Below are positions 48,251-59,328 of a stretch of 64,000 nucleotides of DNA, piece by piece. The stretch spans positions 25,489,501 to 25,553,500 of the forward strand of contig NC_091966.1 of the NCBI RefSeq assembly GCF_036711975.1, written 5' to 3'. The notes beneath the pieces are model-generated. The model made no database searches and was not told the DNA's origin. It worked only from the letters and a program-made list of their open reading frames with translations. The number at the start of each line of letters is the position of its first letter. The first letter of the stretch is position 1. The DNA comes from Onthophagus taurus (taxonomy: Eukaryota; Arthropoda; Insecta; Coleoptera; Scarabaeidae). Made by a program: the position numbers and the translations under genes.

Positions 48251-49301
48251 TTTTCAACGGCAGTATATTCTACTTAAAAAAGTGTCTTAAGAACGTATCA
48301 ACCCCATTTCTCTAATTTCAAAAATAAACGAAATATGAGCATTTTTTGAAATCACGAAAATTTGACTTTTTGGCTATAAGTTAAAAACAAAGGAAGATAG
48401 AGGTTTGGTGTTTGCGGAATTGGGTTAGTCTCGAAAAAAGAGACCGGGACATGACACCTACTTTTTTCGTATCTCTTATAGTTTCTGAGATAGCCTATAA
48501 CGTTAACGACATGCCTAAATCTTTTGACAAATGGCGGCAACTTACATGAGGATTAACATCTACAGCTGCTTAAACAGCTATTTGATTCTGTTCATTCGTA
48601 ACCGATCTTGCACGTGTTCGTTTTTTTTCCTCCACGTTACCACATTCCAGATATTTTGTAACTATTCTATATAAAGTTTTAGGACAAGGCGCTCTTTCTC
48701 AGCGAAATTTTCACGACTTTCACCGTAAGCTAACACCATCTGAATGTTCTGAGGAGTACAGAAGTGCTCTATTTTTGCTTTGATAACAATGGTTTTTTCG
48801 CTTGAAATTTTTATCCTACGTGCAAGTTAGCGCACATCCCAAGAAGGTTTAGAACAGGATTTACTCGATTTATAAACATTAAAAAAAAAAAAATTATAAT
48901 CAATTTTCTAAGACGATTTCAAAAGTTAAGAAGAATTTTAATATTATTTTACGATTAATTAAATCGTTTTTTTTTATTAATTATATTTTCAAACATGTTA
49001 TTTTATGTTTGTTGATATCTTCAGAACGAAGAGTTTAAGAAAAAGTAATCAGTTTGTCAAGTTGTTGACTTTGAAAGAAAAAAGTATACCTATGTGCCAT
49101 TTGAAAAAATAAAAATGACGTCAGAAGGGCCTTTAGGCAACCCTGAACAAAATTCTGTTCATGTGTACAATTGTGCCCCTTCTCACCAAAAAATGTTTAC
49201 TTGAAAATTTTTTCGATTCGAGTTTTTATTTTTGAGATATAGGCATATGTTATTTTAAATGAAACAACCGGTATATCTTTCGGCCCGATTTCCAACCCTT
49301 A

Positions 49302-50095
49302 TAACTCGCCCCAGGGGTTTTATTAGCACGTATAAAAAAATACGTAAACCTTATTTTTGGCCATACTATCGCTGTACCAAATTGCAACAAAATCGGTGAG
49401 GGACAGTTCCGACACTTCCCTTGTGAGTGAAAGTTAAGTTTACGCAGCGAACGTGTTAAGGTTCGAAAGGTATTTCCTCTCTTGACTTACATTTCATAAA
49501 TTATTAACCATTCGCAAATTTTGTAACTACCTGTATGAGTAAAATAAAATAAACAGCAAAATTAAAACTGTCAATTTTAATTAAAATTGAAACCAAAATA
49601 AAATTTTAGGGCGATAAATTTATTTATTAAAATTAAAAGTAACCGCATTTACATAAGTTTATTTAATTAAATGTTCATAAATTAGAACACATAAAAATTG
49701 TAGCTACAGTTAACTAGAGTTGACTGACGAATGGTAAGAGGGTGGTTTGAGACCCAGCTTAGATGTGTCCAGAGAAACTTCCTCCATCAATTTGGTCATC
49801 CCATTTTTCCACCCAAGCATTAGGACAGAGCGCTTCATACATTTTCTTGAAATAGTTGCACGGCGCGTAACCCTGGCCCTTGACTTTCTGGCAACGATGA
49901 AAATCCAAGTAACTTTGATAGCAATACCTCGTTTGGTTTGTATTTGGGAACCGTGGGTCGAATGGGGCCGTCGATACGGTACCTTCAGAAAGCATTGCAG
50001 CTGGCATGTCTGAAACCAATAAAAAATAAACAATGAGAATCAAAGAGTGGGTTTTAAAATAAGTTATTTTTTGTGTTTTTGTGGAGATGACTTTC
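49302..50095. repeat. Direct duplication unit, copy A (with COX6B exon)
   Basis: About 790 bp repeated in the same orientation at 56750-57537. It starts inside the pogo-like element terminus (ACTCGCCCC), includes GGGACAGTTCCGACACTTCC, and runs through the COX6B 3' UTR and last exon to the intron sequence GGAGATGACTTTCT. Identity is high throughout, with a few substitutions and small gaps. It abuts the MULE transposase region. Confidence 0.85.
49759..50009 (-). CDS. COX6B: COX6B last exon, duplicate copy A
   Basis: Encodes residues from MPAAMLSEGTV through the C-terminal FSGHI. It is the entire twin-CX9C-type COX6B domain: TAPFDPRFPNTNQTRYC, YLDFHRC (first pair CX9C), APCNYFKKMYEALC (second pair CX10C), PNAWVEKWDDQ. 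The splice acceptor TTTCAG precedes it at 50010-50011. It differs from copy B at four bases in 251; three are silent and one changes Asn to Ser near the end. No first exon lies between it and copy B, so to be expressed it would have to be spliced from the exon-1 copies 9-11 kb away, or start at its internal ATG. It may be functional, alternative or a fossil. Confidence 0.7.
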
Positions 50096-50164
50096 TTCTG
50101 AGAAAAACGCGTTCAACGTTTTTGGTAAAGAAAAATAGTGTGGAAACTTACGATTAATAAAAGC

Positions 50165-51821
50165 TTAGTCTGCGATGCCAGAGCCGTATAAAAGACCTTC
50201 CTCTTCTGCAAACTCATCCATTCTAACGGATAATTTTTTTTTTCGAGTTGTCCTTGCCTCTTTTGATGTCCTTTGGGTGCGGCGGTCCTGTCTGTCCACG
50301 CGGTGTTTGTCGTACGCGTCAGCGAATTGCAGTTGCATATCATTCATAACTTCTAAAATGAATGTATAGCCATCGTTGAACATACTTCCGGCCAAATAAG
50401 CAGCAATGTGTATAATTTTGAGCCACAGTTTAGATGCTTAGGGGCCAACGCCACAGTGTAGCATTAAAGGATTCATTTACGTTCTGGGTGTAGCCACCCA
50501 AGCATCTCTGAAGTAAGTCATCCCGAGACAAGTCCTCATATATCGGCAATATGTGCTTGGCCACTGCAGGATGTAATGGAGGAGTATGAGTATAAGCCTC
50601 TGCTGCATTCTGGGATTCGGCCCAGAATGCAACGCCCTGAGAACAGAAGTGATGCTGCGATTCCATGTCGGTTGAAATTAAATGGTAATACGTAGCCATA
50701 ATTGCTTTTTTCATTTCATCCACTGAATCGACATTTTTTCGAATAGCCAGGCCATAATAATTTGTCAGCTGTTTTATAAGGCGTCCGTAAGTTTCCCCTT
50801 ACCTCCAAGTTTTGCAGTTTTTTTTAAGTTTCGCAGTCGGCTGCCCATGCGTTTCCCCACATGCCCAATGCATTTTCGCTTTGTCACCTGAAAATCGTCA
50901 CCGTAAGGCATTGTATCTACAATAGCCTTGAAAGTCTTGGCGTCGCCGTCGCTTACGTAATTACTGTATCGCACTCCATATCGTTCCTCAGATTTCTGAA
51001 ATATTTCAAGCATATCATCGACTTCCATCTTGCCAAAAGAGCCATGATGATTTATTGGACAATTTTCTTGGTGCTCTACGTATGCCGAATCGTTCGCGTC
51101 TCGTTGTTTATAATACGTGCATGCTTGGCAGTAGCTGCTTTTAACAACGAGATCTATTACTTTTCCTGTGTGATAAGCTATCAGTGTAATTACACCATAC
51201 AGAGAAGTAAATCCACGCTTTTTCCAAGAAACGTCACCGCTAACGGTTAAAACAGATCTCTTATTTTCTTCATTTAATTTTATTTCACTTTGTATAGCGC
51301 TTTTGCAACATAAATCAAAAACCTTTTTGGTAGACTCATATATATGCTGCACTATGCCTTCGTATGATTTTTTGCTCAGTCCTTGTCTCAAATCCATTAT
51401 GCCACAAAAAATGTTTATTCCTTCTCGAGCTACTCCCAGTAGTCTCATAGCGAAAATAACTCTTCGATTTATTTCAAAACTATTGTGAATAAATGGTCCT
51501 GACTCTATTTACACATATTTTAAATTCTCTCTCCTGATTGTCCGAATGATAATTTTTGCTTACATCTTCTACAAACAGCTATGTCAGAAATAGCAGAAAA
51601 GACGGTCACAAATTCTATAATCCAAAGTAGCAAAAACCGTAATTCACAACGACGTCGGACACCAACGCTTTCAATTTTTTTGCTGAAGCACTTGCTTCGG
51701 AACAACTCGGTACCTCTTCCTTTTCAGGGTTTTGTACGTTTGTATATTGATTGCCACCGTATCGCCGACGACGTGGACGGCTTGAACGATAATTGGGTTC
51801 ACTTTTCCACTCATTTTTCAA
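50165..51821 (-). pseudogene. MULE transposase (insect Mutator-like), frameshifted
   Basis: The minus-strand reading starts near 51821 (GNQYTNVQNPEKEE, SASAKKLKAL). A 224-codon open core spans 51448-50774, with VSGDVSWKKRGFTSLYGV (first Asp), SSYCQACTYYK...ENCPINHHGSFGKMEVD, NYVSDGDAKTF (second Asp) and CIGHVGKRMGSRLRNL. The next block (50723-50430) has LPIYEDLSRDDLLQRCLGG and QNVNESFNATLW (Glu), and the tail ends about 50165. All three catalytic residues are visible but frames shift at about 50750, 50410 and 51540-51620. It matches the Mutator-like transposase family common in insects. Terminal repeats were not identified. Confidence 0.85.
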
Positions 51822-52289
51822 ATATAAAGCGCAACAACGATGTGAATATAAAAATCGACAATGCCTCTCAGTTGAAATGTAAAGCGCGCATAACTCTCGT
51901 ATATATACGTGCGGAGCGCGTTACTGAGCATCAAACAAGTTTTATTACCTTAAAATCATGAATATTATGATGTACAGATGTTAAATGAATTGTCTAACTA
52001 AAAAAAAAGGAAAAAAAATGACCATTTACTTGGCCCCCCTCTTTTAAACGGACTATAAGTATCCTTATAGTACGTTTAAAAATATTAATTATGTGTTTTT
52101 TCTTATTTGCCTCTGACCATCCCCTGAATAATGTGATAAACTATTACACTTTTGAACATTATTCTATAGGACATTTAGGGGTGGCTGGGGTTAACTATCC
52201 TAACCACATCAAAAATTAATCTTTTTTGCGAAAATTGTTTGTCTATTTTGGTGCAATTTACCACGATGATTTTTTTATACATTAGGTAG

Positions 52290-54979
52290 TACAATGTTCA
52301 AAGCAGATAACATATTCGTCTTGGCTTCAAAGTCTGGTTAACTGACTTCTGCTCATATGAAAAATTGGCTACAAAATGTCTATTTCCTAAACACCGGAAC
52401 CAAATCATTACTATTACTGGATTGTTTGAGTGGCCACTGCCCTGAAATTATTAGTGAAGTAACTCCATCCAATGTTAAGTTTAAACATTTGTCTATACCT
52501 GCAGGGACAACAGGTCAAATTCAACCCCTGGATGTATTTGGGTTTAGAATATGGAAAAAATTCATTAGAAGATTTTCTGATCAAGTTATTCTCTACCAGT
52601 ACGATATCAATATGCATCAGCGAGATAATATTTTAAAATTGTAATCCCTAACGCATAACCAGTTGTCTTCCCCACGATTTATTAATGTTTTTAAATACGC
52701 GTGGTTTGCATCTGCATGTACAGGTATTTCATAATATATGCGCAGGACTTCAGGATGTGATGACTTGTCCAAAAATTTGTAAAAAAGTTTCTATCAACTT
52801 ACCCTCTAAAATGCACCATGTTCGAGATACAGGGTGTTGAAATTAAAAAATAAAATCGTTTTTTGCGAATATCTCTGGAACCGTTTATCGTACAGAAAAC
52901 AGCTTTTGTAAGCATCTACTCATAATAAGCAAAGTTTTGTGCGAGAAAAATTTTTTTAAAGTCATAATTGGTGAAGATTTTGAAGGGATAGTGATTGTTT
53001 TTCTCCCCAACTTCTACGCCACTGGAAAAAGTACGGTTTTGAGACACCCATTTGAACCGCCAATGTTTTCTACACAAAAAACGTACTGATGGTCATGAGC
53101 TCTAAAGTTGACCGTTTTCGAGAAAAATCAACTTTTATGTTGAATAACAAGGTCAATTTTTGCGAGTATCTCCGGAACCGTTTATCGTACAGAAAACAGT
53201 GTTTGTAAGCATTTTGTACATGTAATAAACTAAGTTTTGTGCCAGAAAAAATTTATGTAATCGTTAGAACAAGTAACAAAAGCAAGCGTTAACTTCACAA
53301 TTGCAAAATAAAAAAAATGATACAAAAGTTGTCTTTTCAAAATTCTCCAAACCGTAAAGGCAACGCATTTCGCACATTTCAAGTAATTAAAATTAAATTA
53401 AATTTTATAACAAATTTGTACAACACATTTCAGCGGTTGTGCAAAAAAATGAATAATTTATTTTTAACAAGTAGGCTTTAAATATTATAACAAAAGCTAC
53501 CTCTTGTCAAAATAACAATTGGTTTGTACCTGCAAAAAGTAAACTTGTATTACAAAATTAAAAATGAATTACACAAACGCTTAAATGTGCGAAATACATT
53601 ACCTTTACGGAATAGCGTGCGGTAATTCGGCAGAATCAAGGCGGTTGTAGCAAGAAAGATAACCTGATCGCCCAGTACCACACCATAACTTGTTTCTACG
53701 AATTTATCAACGACTATGGGAAAATAGAAGTTTTAAAAGGAATACTGCTGATAATGGGCGGTCTATGGAAATTGCAAATCCCCAAGTAGAAGAGACTGTC
53801 CTCAACTAAATTGATGAAAATCCGACCACATGTACCAGAAAAGTTGCTCACAACTTAAACCTATCTCACTCGACGGTTTGGAGAATTTTGAAAAGGCAAC
53901 TTTTGCGTCCCTACCGTATCCAAAGAGTACAAGCGTAATTGTCAAAAGATTTTTCGAAAGATTTTAGATGCAAGACAAAATAGCTCTGAGTTTGGAGCCG
54001 AAGTTCTGTTTACCGATAAAGCATCTTTCTCGAAAGATGGTATTTTCAATTTTCACAATAACCATATATGGACAGAAGAAAATCCACATGGAATTGCAGA
54101 AGGTCATCATCAGCAACAATTTTCCATAAATGTTTGGCATCGCATTTAACTGTGTATGATTTGTAATTGTTTTTTTTTTAATTATGCAATTATGAAGTTA
54201 ACGTTTGCTTTTGTTACTTGTTCTAACGTTTTAGTACAACAAAATTTTTATTTCAAATAATTGACCATGTATTATTTTTCTTTTTTTTATATTGCAATTA
54301 TGAAGTTAACGCTTGCTTTGGTAAATTTTTTTTAATTGTAAAATAAAATTTTTATTTAAAAAAATTGACCTTGTTATTCAACATAAAAGTTGATTTTTCT
54401 CGAAAACGGTCAACTTTAGAGCTCATGACCATCAGTACGTTTTTTGTGTAGAAAACATTGGCGGTTCGAATGGGTGTCTCAAAACCGTACTTTTTCCAGT
54501 GGCGTAGAAGTTGGGGAGAAAAACAATCACTATCCCTTCAAAATCTTCACCAATTATGACTTTAAAAAAATTTTTCTCGCACAAAACTTTGCTTATTATG
54601 AGTAGATGCTTACAAAAGCTGTTTTCTGTACGATAAACGGTTCCAGAGATATTCGCAAAAAACGATTTTATTTTTTAATTTCAACACCCTGTATCTCGAA
54701 AATGGTGCATTTTAGAGGGTAAGTTGATAGAAACTATTTTTCAAATTTTTGGACATGCTATCACATCCTGAAGTCCTGCGCATATATTATGAAACACACT
54801 GTATAGAGGAGAGACCAGAACAGTTTGAAAATTCCGTGGCGGTTTGCTTTTCCAATGAAAAACCTACGTGCGATATCTGTGGAGATATAGCTGTTATAAC
54901 TTGTGCATGGTGTAAACAATCGTTGTGTTTAAAACAGTTTTTCCATGATTTTCATTATTTCCAGCAATACATTGAATAA
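52290..54979 (+). pseudogene. DDE_1 (pogo-like) transposase, split by a mariner element
   Basis: First part (52290-52720): FKADNIFVLASKSG, an in-frame stop, then LTSAHMKNWLQNVYFL, LLLLDCLSGHCPEI (catalytic Asp), IPAGTTGQIQPLDVFGF (third catalytic position as Asp), and a C-terminal KYAWFASAC. Second part (54804-54979): EERPEQFENSVAVCF, then CDICGDIAVITCAWCKQSLC, a CX2C..CX2C zinc-binding tail, ending at TAA. The reading frame joins exactly across the insertion if one TA is removed. The N-terminal DNA-binding part is missing. Dead copy. Confidence 0.75.
52721..54801 (+). mobile_element. Mariner-like element with long terminal inverted repeats
   Basis: The left terminus CAGGTATTTCATAATATATG (52721) and the right terminus ending TATGAAACACACTG (54801) are inverted repeats continuing for about 450 bp or more with high similarity (GCGCAGGACTTCAGGATGTG; AACCGTTTATCGTACAG). 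TA flanks both sides. Length 2081 bp. Inside on plus, about 53620-54150, are PDRPVPHHNLFLRIYQRLW, NPTTCTRKVAHNLNLSHSTV with WRILKR, and VLFTDKASFSKDGIFNFHNN with FSINVWH: a mariner-like transposase of the HTH/DUF4817 class. It has stops, a frameshift and the Glu of the usual FTDE box changed to Lys. Inactive. Confidence 0.8.
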
Positions 54980-55470
54980 AAAAAGAAATTAAATTAATAA
55001 TGTAGAATACAATTTGTGATAGTCAACCATTCTTTTGTCAGTTACTTTTTAATTCGTTATTAATAAAGATTTATATAATTACACTAACTTTTGTGTTATT
55101 TAAATAGAGTAAGGATAAAAAAACTTTTTCTGTAGGAGTATGAAAATTATTAGTGAAAATATATTTTCTACTCCATACTTCTAACCCTTGTAAGTTCTTT
55201 CAAAAGTATCATCGTGGTAAATTGTAAAAAAAATTAATTTTTGGGGTGGTTAGGGTAGTTAACCCCAGCCGCCCCCAAATGTCCTATAGAGTTTATTTTA
55301 CTGCGTAGATCTTAATTTGTAACTAATTTATGGTTTTCTTCAAAATATTGTTCAAAATTGTAACCGTTTAGCCAGAGGCGGCGCTACCGGGGGGTGCAAG
55401 GGGTGCACTGCACCTAAAAGGGGGCACCGGCGCCTTTTTAATGTTTTCTCCAACAATATCTTATCTTTCT

Positions 55471-56040
55471 TTTGCAGTATCTAGACCTGTCAGCAGTAGC
55501 TAGTCTTCAGAAAGCAGTATTTAGTCTCCACAAAGCAATTTTAGTCTTTAGAAAGCAGTATTTACTGTTCCAGACGCTGTATTTAGACCGGTCGGCAGTA
55601 TCTAGTCTTCAGAAAGCAGTATCTAGTCTTCTGCCAAAGTTATGTTTGTTTTCTCCAAAATATTTCATCTTTCTTTTACAGTATTTAGACCTGTTAGCAC
55701 TATCTAGTCTTCAGAAAGCAGTATTTAGTCTCCACAAAGCAATTTTAGTCTTTAGAAGGCAGTATTTAGTGTTCCAGGCGCTGTATTTAGACCTGTCGGA
55801 AGTATCTAGTTTTCGGAAAGCAGTATTTAGTCTTCTAGAAGCAGTATCTAGTCTTCTGCCAACGTTATGTATGTTTTCTCCAACAATATCTTATCTTTCT
55901 TTTGCAGTACTTAGACCTGTCAGCAGTATCTAGTCTTCAGAAAGCAGTATTTAATCTTCCAGAGCAGTATCTAGTCTTCAGAAAGCAGTATTTAGTTTTT
56001 TAGAAGCAGTATCTAGTCTTCTGCCAACGTTATGTATGTT
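55471..56040. repeat. Nested tandem repeat (about 205-226-bp units of about 20-bp motifs)
   Basis: Motifs such as AGTCTTCAGAAAGCAGTAT and CAGTATTTAGACCTGTC recur many times. Larger units begin with TTTTCTCCA..AT.TC.TCTTTCTTTT.CAGTA near 55471, 55675 and 55901. One frame stays open from 55472 to 55933 and would encode a repetitive peptide (SLQKAVFSLHKAILVF), but the composition is repeat-driven and no promoter or homologue is seen. It lies in the replaced segment of the pogo-like element; the segment begins GCCAGAGGCGGCGCTACCGG, which resembles a hAT terminus. Confidence 0.8.
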
Positions 56041-56749
56041 TTGTTCTTGATACTGACAGCTATTTCTTTCTGGGTGTCTATCATCATCTTTTTGGGAGCC
56101 TCTTATTATCTATACTTTAGCTGTTACTTTGCTTTTGTGCTTATCCTGCATTGGCAAAGTTTCCGTATTGGTGATTTCCTGTTCTGTGCAATAACAAGAC
56201 AAGTCCATTGGTTTCTTGTTCATATTCTTCGCATTCGTTTATGGAACACATAAGTATTGCCATGAAAAATCATGTTTGGTTTATAATCAATTTTTTGTTT
56301 TCTCTGAACAGTAATTTCAGACTTCATGTGGACTTTGAACAATGTAATTCCTGTTTTTTGCTGAAGTCTAGTTTATAACTATTGCAATTTCAGACTTTTT
56401 CTTGCAAATTAACCTTCTGACCAGAGTATTCCCGACTATTCCCTTAAGTTTGGTTTTTCACCAGTATAATTCTTAAATTTTTGCTGAAGTATGGATTATG
56501 AAAGGGGTTATCTATCATAACATTGCAGGGGATGGTCAGAGGCAAATAACATAAACACGTAATTAATATTCGCCAAAATCGACACGGTAGTTTTTAAAAT
56601 ATTCCAAAAAACTAGGGGTAGTTTACCCCCTGAAGCCTTCAGATAAATGTGTGATATATCAATGGAAAGCTCTTTGAAAATGAATATCAGTTTACATTTA
56701 CTATTTCTGTAGCTATTTTCGTCTTGAGGCTATAAGCGAATATATATAT

Positions 56750-57537
56750 ATAACTCGCCCCAAGTGCTATTAGCAGATATAAAAAAATACGTAAACCTTA
56801 TTTTTGGCCATACTATTGCTGTATCAAATTGTAACAAAATCGGTGAGGGACAGTTCCGACACTTCCCTTGTGAGTGAAAGTTAAGTTTACGCAGCAAACG
56901 TGTTACAGTTTGAAATGTATTTCCTCTCTTGATTTACATGTCATAAATTATTAACACATTTTGTAAATACCTGTATGAGTAAAATAAAATAAACAGCAAA
57001 ATTAAAACTGTCAATTTTAATTAAAATTGAAACCAAAATAAAATTTTAGGGCGATAAATTTATTTATTAAAATTAAAAGTAACCGTATTTACATAAGTTT
57101 ATTTAATTAAATGTTCATAAATTAGAACACATAAAAATTGTAGCTACAGTTAACTAGAGTTGACTGACGAATGGTAAGAGGGTGGTTTGAGACCCAGCTT
57201 AGATGTGTCCAGAGAAATTTCCTCCATCAATTTGATCATCCCATTTTTCCACCCAAGCATTAGGGCAGAGCGCTTCATACATTTTCTTGAAATAGTTGCA
57301 CGGCGCGTAACCCTGACCCTTGACTTTCTGGCAACGATGAAAATCCAAGTAACTTTGATAGCAATACCTCGTTTGGTTTGTATTTGGGAACCGTGGGTCG
57401 AATGGGGCCGTCGATACGGTACCTTCAGAAAGCATTGCAGCTGGCATGTCTGAAACCAATTAAAAAATAAACAATGAAAATCAAAGAGTGGGTTTTAAAA
57501 TAAGTTAATTTTTGTGTTTTTGTGGAGATGACTTTCT
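56750..57537. repeat. Direct duplication unit, copy B (with COX6B exon)
   Basis: Partner of 49302-50095 in the same orientation. It ends at the same intron sequence GGAGATGACTTTCT, after which the two copies diverge: a T-rich stretch leading to the TRIR-like gene here, the MULE region there. Confidence 0.85.
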
Positions 57538-59328
57538 AATTTTTTTTTTTTATTTTTTACCTATTTAGTTAACTGAGATAAGTCCAAAAATTATATAAAT
57601 TATTAAAGTTTTTTATTAATTATTTAACTAGCGGTCTTGTTTTCGAATCATCATCACAACAAGCTTCTTTATAGCGTTTAACTTCCTTCAAATAAATCGA
57701 CCAAGGGTCTTGCGGTTCAACTCCAAGTTCATCATCGCCCTGTTTACTTTTAGCAACCATTCCGGTTTTAAGTACTCTCCCGCCTCTTCGTTTACCAAAC
57801 ATTGGTTTTTTCATTTCACCTCCAGTTGCTGGTGTCTCAATCTTAGAAGCTTCAGCCTTTTGTTGTTGCTCTTCTTGCATTTTTTTATATAATTCCAAAA
57901 ATGAACCATCGTTTTTAAATGCATTTTTATTTTCAGCATCGTTATCATCGTCGTCTACATCTTTATTCTCATCTCTATCGGAATAATCATTCTTATTAGA
58001 ATGTGGTGATCTAGAATAAGATTTTCTAGAAGTTTTTGAATAGTGATGTTTCCTTGACCTTGATCTAGATCTGGAATGTTTACGGGATCTTGAATGAGAT
58101 CTCTTTCGCTTTTTCTCTTTATGCTTGTGTCGACTACTCCTATCTCTGGAAATACTTCGACTCACTGATCTACTCTTGTGTCTGTAATGACCCCTTGATC
58201 TACTACGCGATTTTCTATGCTTCTTTCTGCTACGACTGCGACGTCTCCTTGATTTTTCTCTAGATCTCGAATGAGATCTATGTGATCTATCGTACGATCG
58301 GCTCCGAGATCGACGGCGATAACTGTGTCGATCTCTGTATTTTTGTTCAACCATGATTTTATCGCGATCGGAAACCTTGTCAGGTTCGTACTTTGGAACT
58401 TCTTGGATGTCTTCTAAACCAGGCGGTGGTGGATCATTCCAGAATCCCACCGTCGACGCCGACGATGGATTCATCTCACTGTAGTGTAGTAATAATGTGC
58501 GCAACCTACAAGAGAACTTGCAGGTATAATTAACTGAATCAGGAGCTGTGATACATTCTAAGATATCATCTTGAGACTGCAGTTTTAATAAAAGTATTAT
58601 ATTTTTAATTAAAAATAACTGGATCTATGAAGGGGGTCCATGATTATTGGCGTTATTTTAATTGGTGTATGTGTGTGGAACGTGCGTTAGGTAATCAAGA
58701 GGTACTCTTGATTGATAGAATCGACGAAAAAATCGGATGTTTCATATTGGTTAACGTGAAATTAATCGCAATAAAACTTAAATACGACTAGCGATGTGGT
58801 AAACAAGTTTTATGTGAGTACGTAAAGTAATACCTGAGATTTTCCTCTTTTTATCAGATCTACAAGATGGCCACCAATCTATTAACACAACTGGCAGAAC
58901 GTTTTTGCTTCTTGACAACCTAAAAACTCCTCGTGTATCGATCGAGTTTAGTTATTCTTTGGTTACTCACTCACAGATGGCGCAGCAATAATTCAATTAA
59001 TTTTAATCTATAAAGTCATTTGGGTTGTTTAGTTATTTTTTCTAATAAATTCAATAAAGAAATACTGAACAATACCATATAAATGATTGTTTATAATATT
59101 GTAAATCTATGTTTGAATGTTTAATTTAGAAGAGCAAAATGGGTTGTCTAACTTTCAGTTATAAATGTTTAAAATTTGTAAATTTCTTAAAAATTTTGGA
59201 AATATCTTTGGCGTTAATTATGTTTATTATTCTCTCTTACCATTTTGAATTTCTTCAGTTATTTCTATTTCTACTTCGCTAATTACTTCAGGAGGAATTT
59301 CCTCAACGACTTCAACTGACGCAGCCAT
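57199..59328 (-). CDS. COX6B: Cytochrome c oxidase subunit 6B (proposed two-exon gene)
   Basis: Nuclear subunit on the intermembrane-space face of complex IV. Proposed exons: 59328-59241 (88 nt, MAASVEVVEEIPPEVISEV and acidic residues to about 29) and 57449-57199 (251 nt). The donor ATG|GTAAGA and acceptor TTTCAG|AC join in phase 1 to give Asp-Met-Pro-Ala, total 112 aa. The second exon holds the full domain: TAPFDPRFPNTNQTRYC, FHRC, APCNYFKKMYEALC, PNAWVEKWDDQ; CX9C and CX10C pairs are intact. The exon 2 identity is firm. The exon 1 assignment rests on phase, orientation and parallel duplication. If right, the 1.8 kb intron contains the whole TRIR-like gene on the same strand. An alternative is that exon 2 is translated from its own ATG at 57447. 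Confidence 0.75.
57620..58474 (-). CDS. TRIR-like (C19orf43 family) RS-rich nuclear protein
   Basis: Single coding exon, 284 aa, start chosen at the ATG of MNPSSASTVGFWNDPPPPGL; upstream codons in frame lack another ATG and a possible splice acceptor (TTCTCTTGTAG) lies at about 58505. Residues about 45-165 are an arginine/serine-rich domain (RS and SR repeats, several RSRSRS runs) typical of nuclear speckle proteins. After an acidic stretch, FLELYKKMQEEQQQKAEA leads to the conserved tail KRRGGRVLKTGMVAK (228 onward), then DPWSIYLKEVKRYK and DDDSKTRPLVK at the terminus. That tail matches telomerase RNA component interacting RNase (TRIR). The vertebrate protein lacks such a long RS domain, so the function of the insect protein is not assured. 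AATAAA at 57612-57617. Confidence 0.85.
   Translation of the reverse strand: MNPSSASTVGFWNDPPPPGLEDIQEVPKYEPDKVSDRDKIMVEQKYRDRHSYRRRSRSRSYDRSHRSHSRSREKSRRRRSRSRKKHRKSRSRSRGHYRHKSRSVSRSISRDRSSRHKHKEKKRKRSHSRSRKHSRSRSRSRKHHYSKTSRKSYSRSPHSNKNDYSDRDENKDVDDDDNDAENKNAFKNDGSFLELYKKMQEEQQQKAEASKIETPATGGEMKKPMFGKRRGGRVLKTGMVAKSKQGDDELGVEPQDPWSIYLKEVKRYKEACCDDDSKTRPLVK

Larger units (their letters stand above)
52066..56890 (+). mobile_element. Pogo/Tigger-like DDE_1 element, host of nested insertions
   Basis: The left part (52066-52310) repeats blocks seen at 44343 onward; the right part ends GGGACAGTTCCGACACTTCC (about 56848) before the COX6B 3' flank. The transposase lies on plus, interrupted by the mariner element at 52721-54801. 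The segment 55371-56490 replaces the sequence found in the other copy and contains a tandem repeat. The right terminus is shared with the fragments at 42858 (inverted) and 49302. The left border is truncated. Confidence 0.65.

Noticed and set aside
50861-51250. 129-codon plus-strand frame
   Set aside because: Antisense shadow of the MULE transposase catalytic core.
51581-51961. 126-codon plus-strand frame
   Set aside because: Shadow of the MULE transposase N-terminal region on the other strand.
58867-58923. 18-codon plus-strand ORF (MATNLLTQLAERFCFLTT) upstream of the TRIR-like gene
   Set aside because: Too short and no support beyond a start codon.
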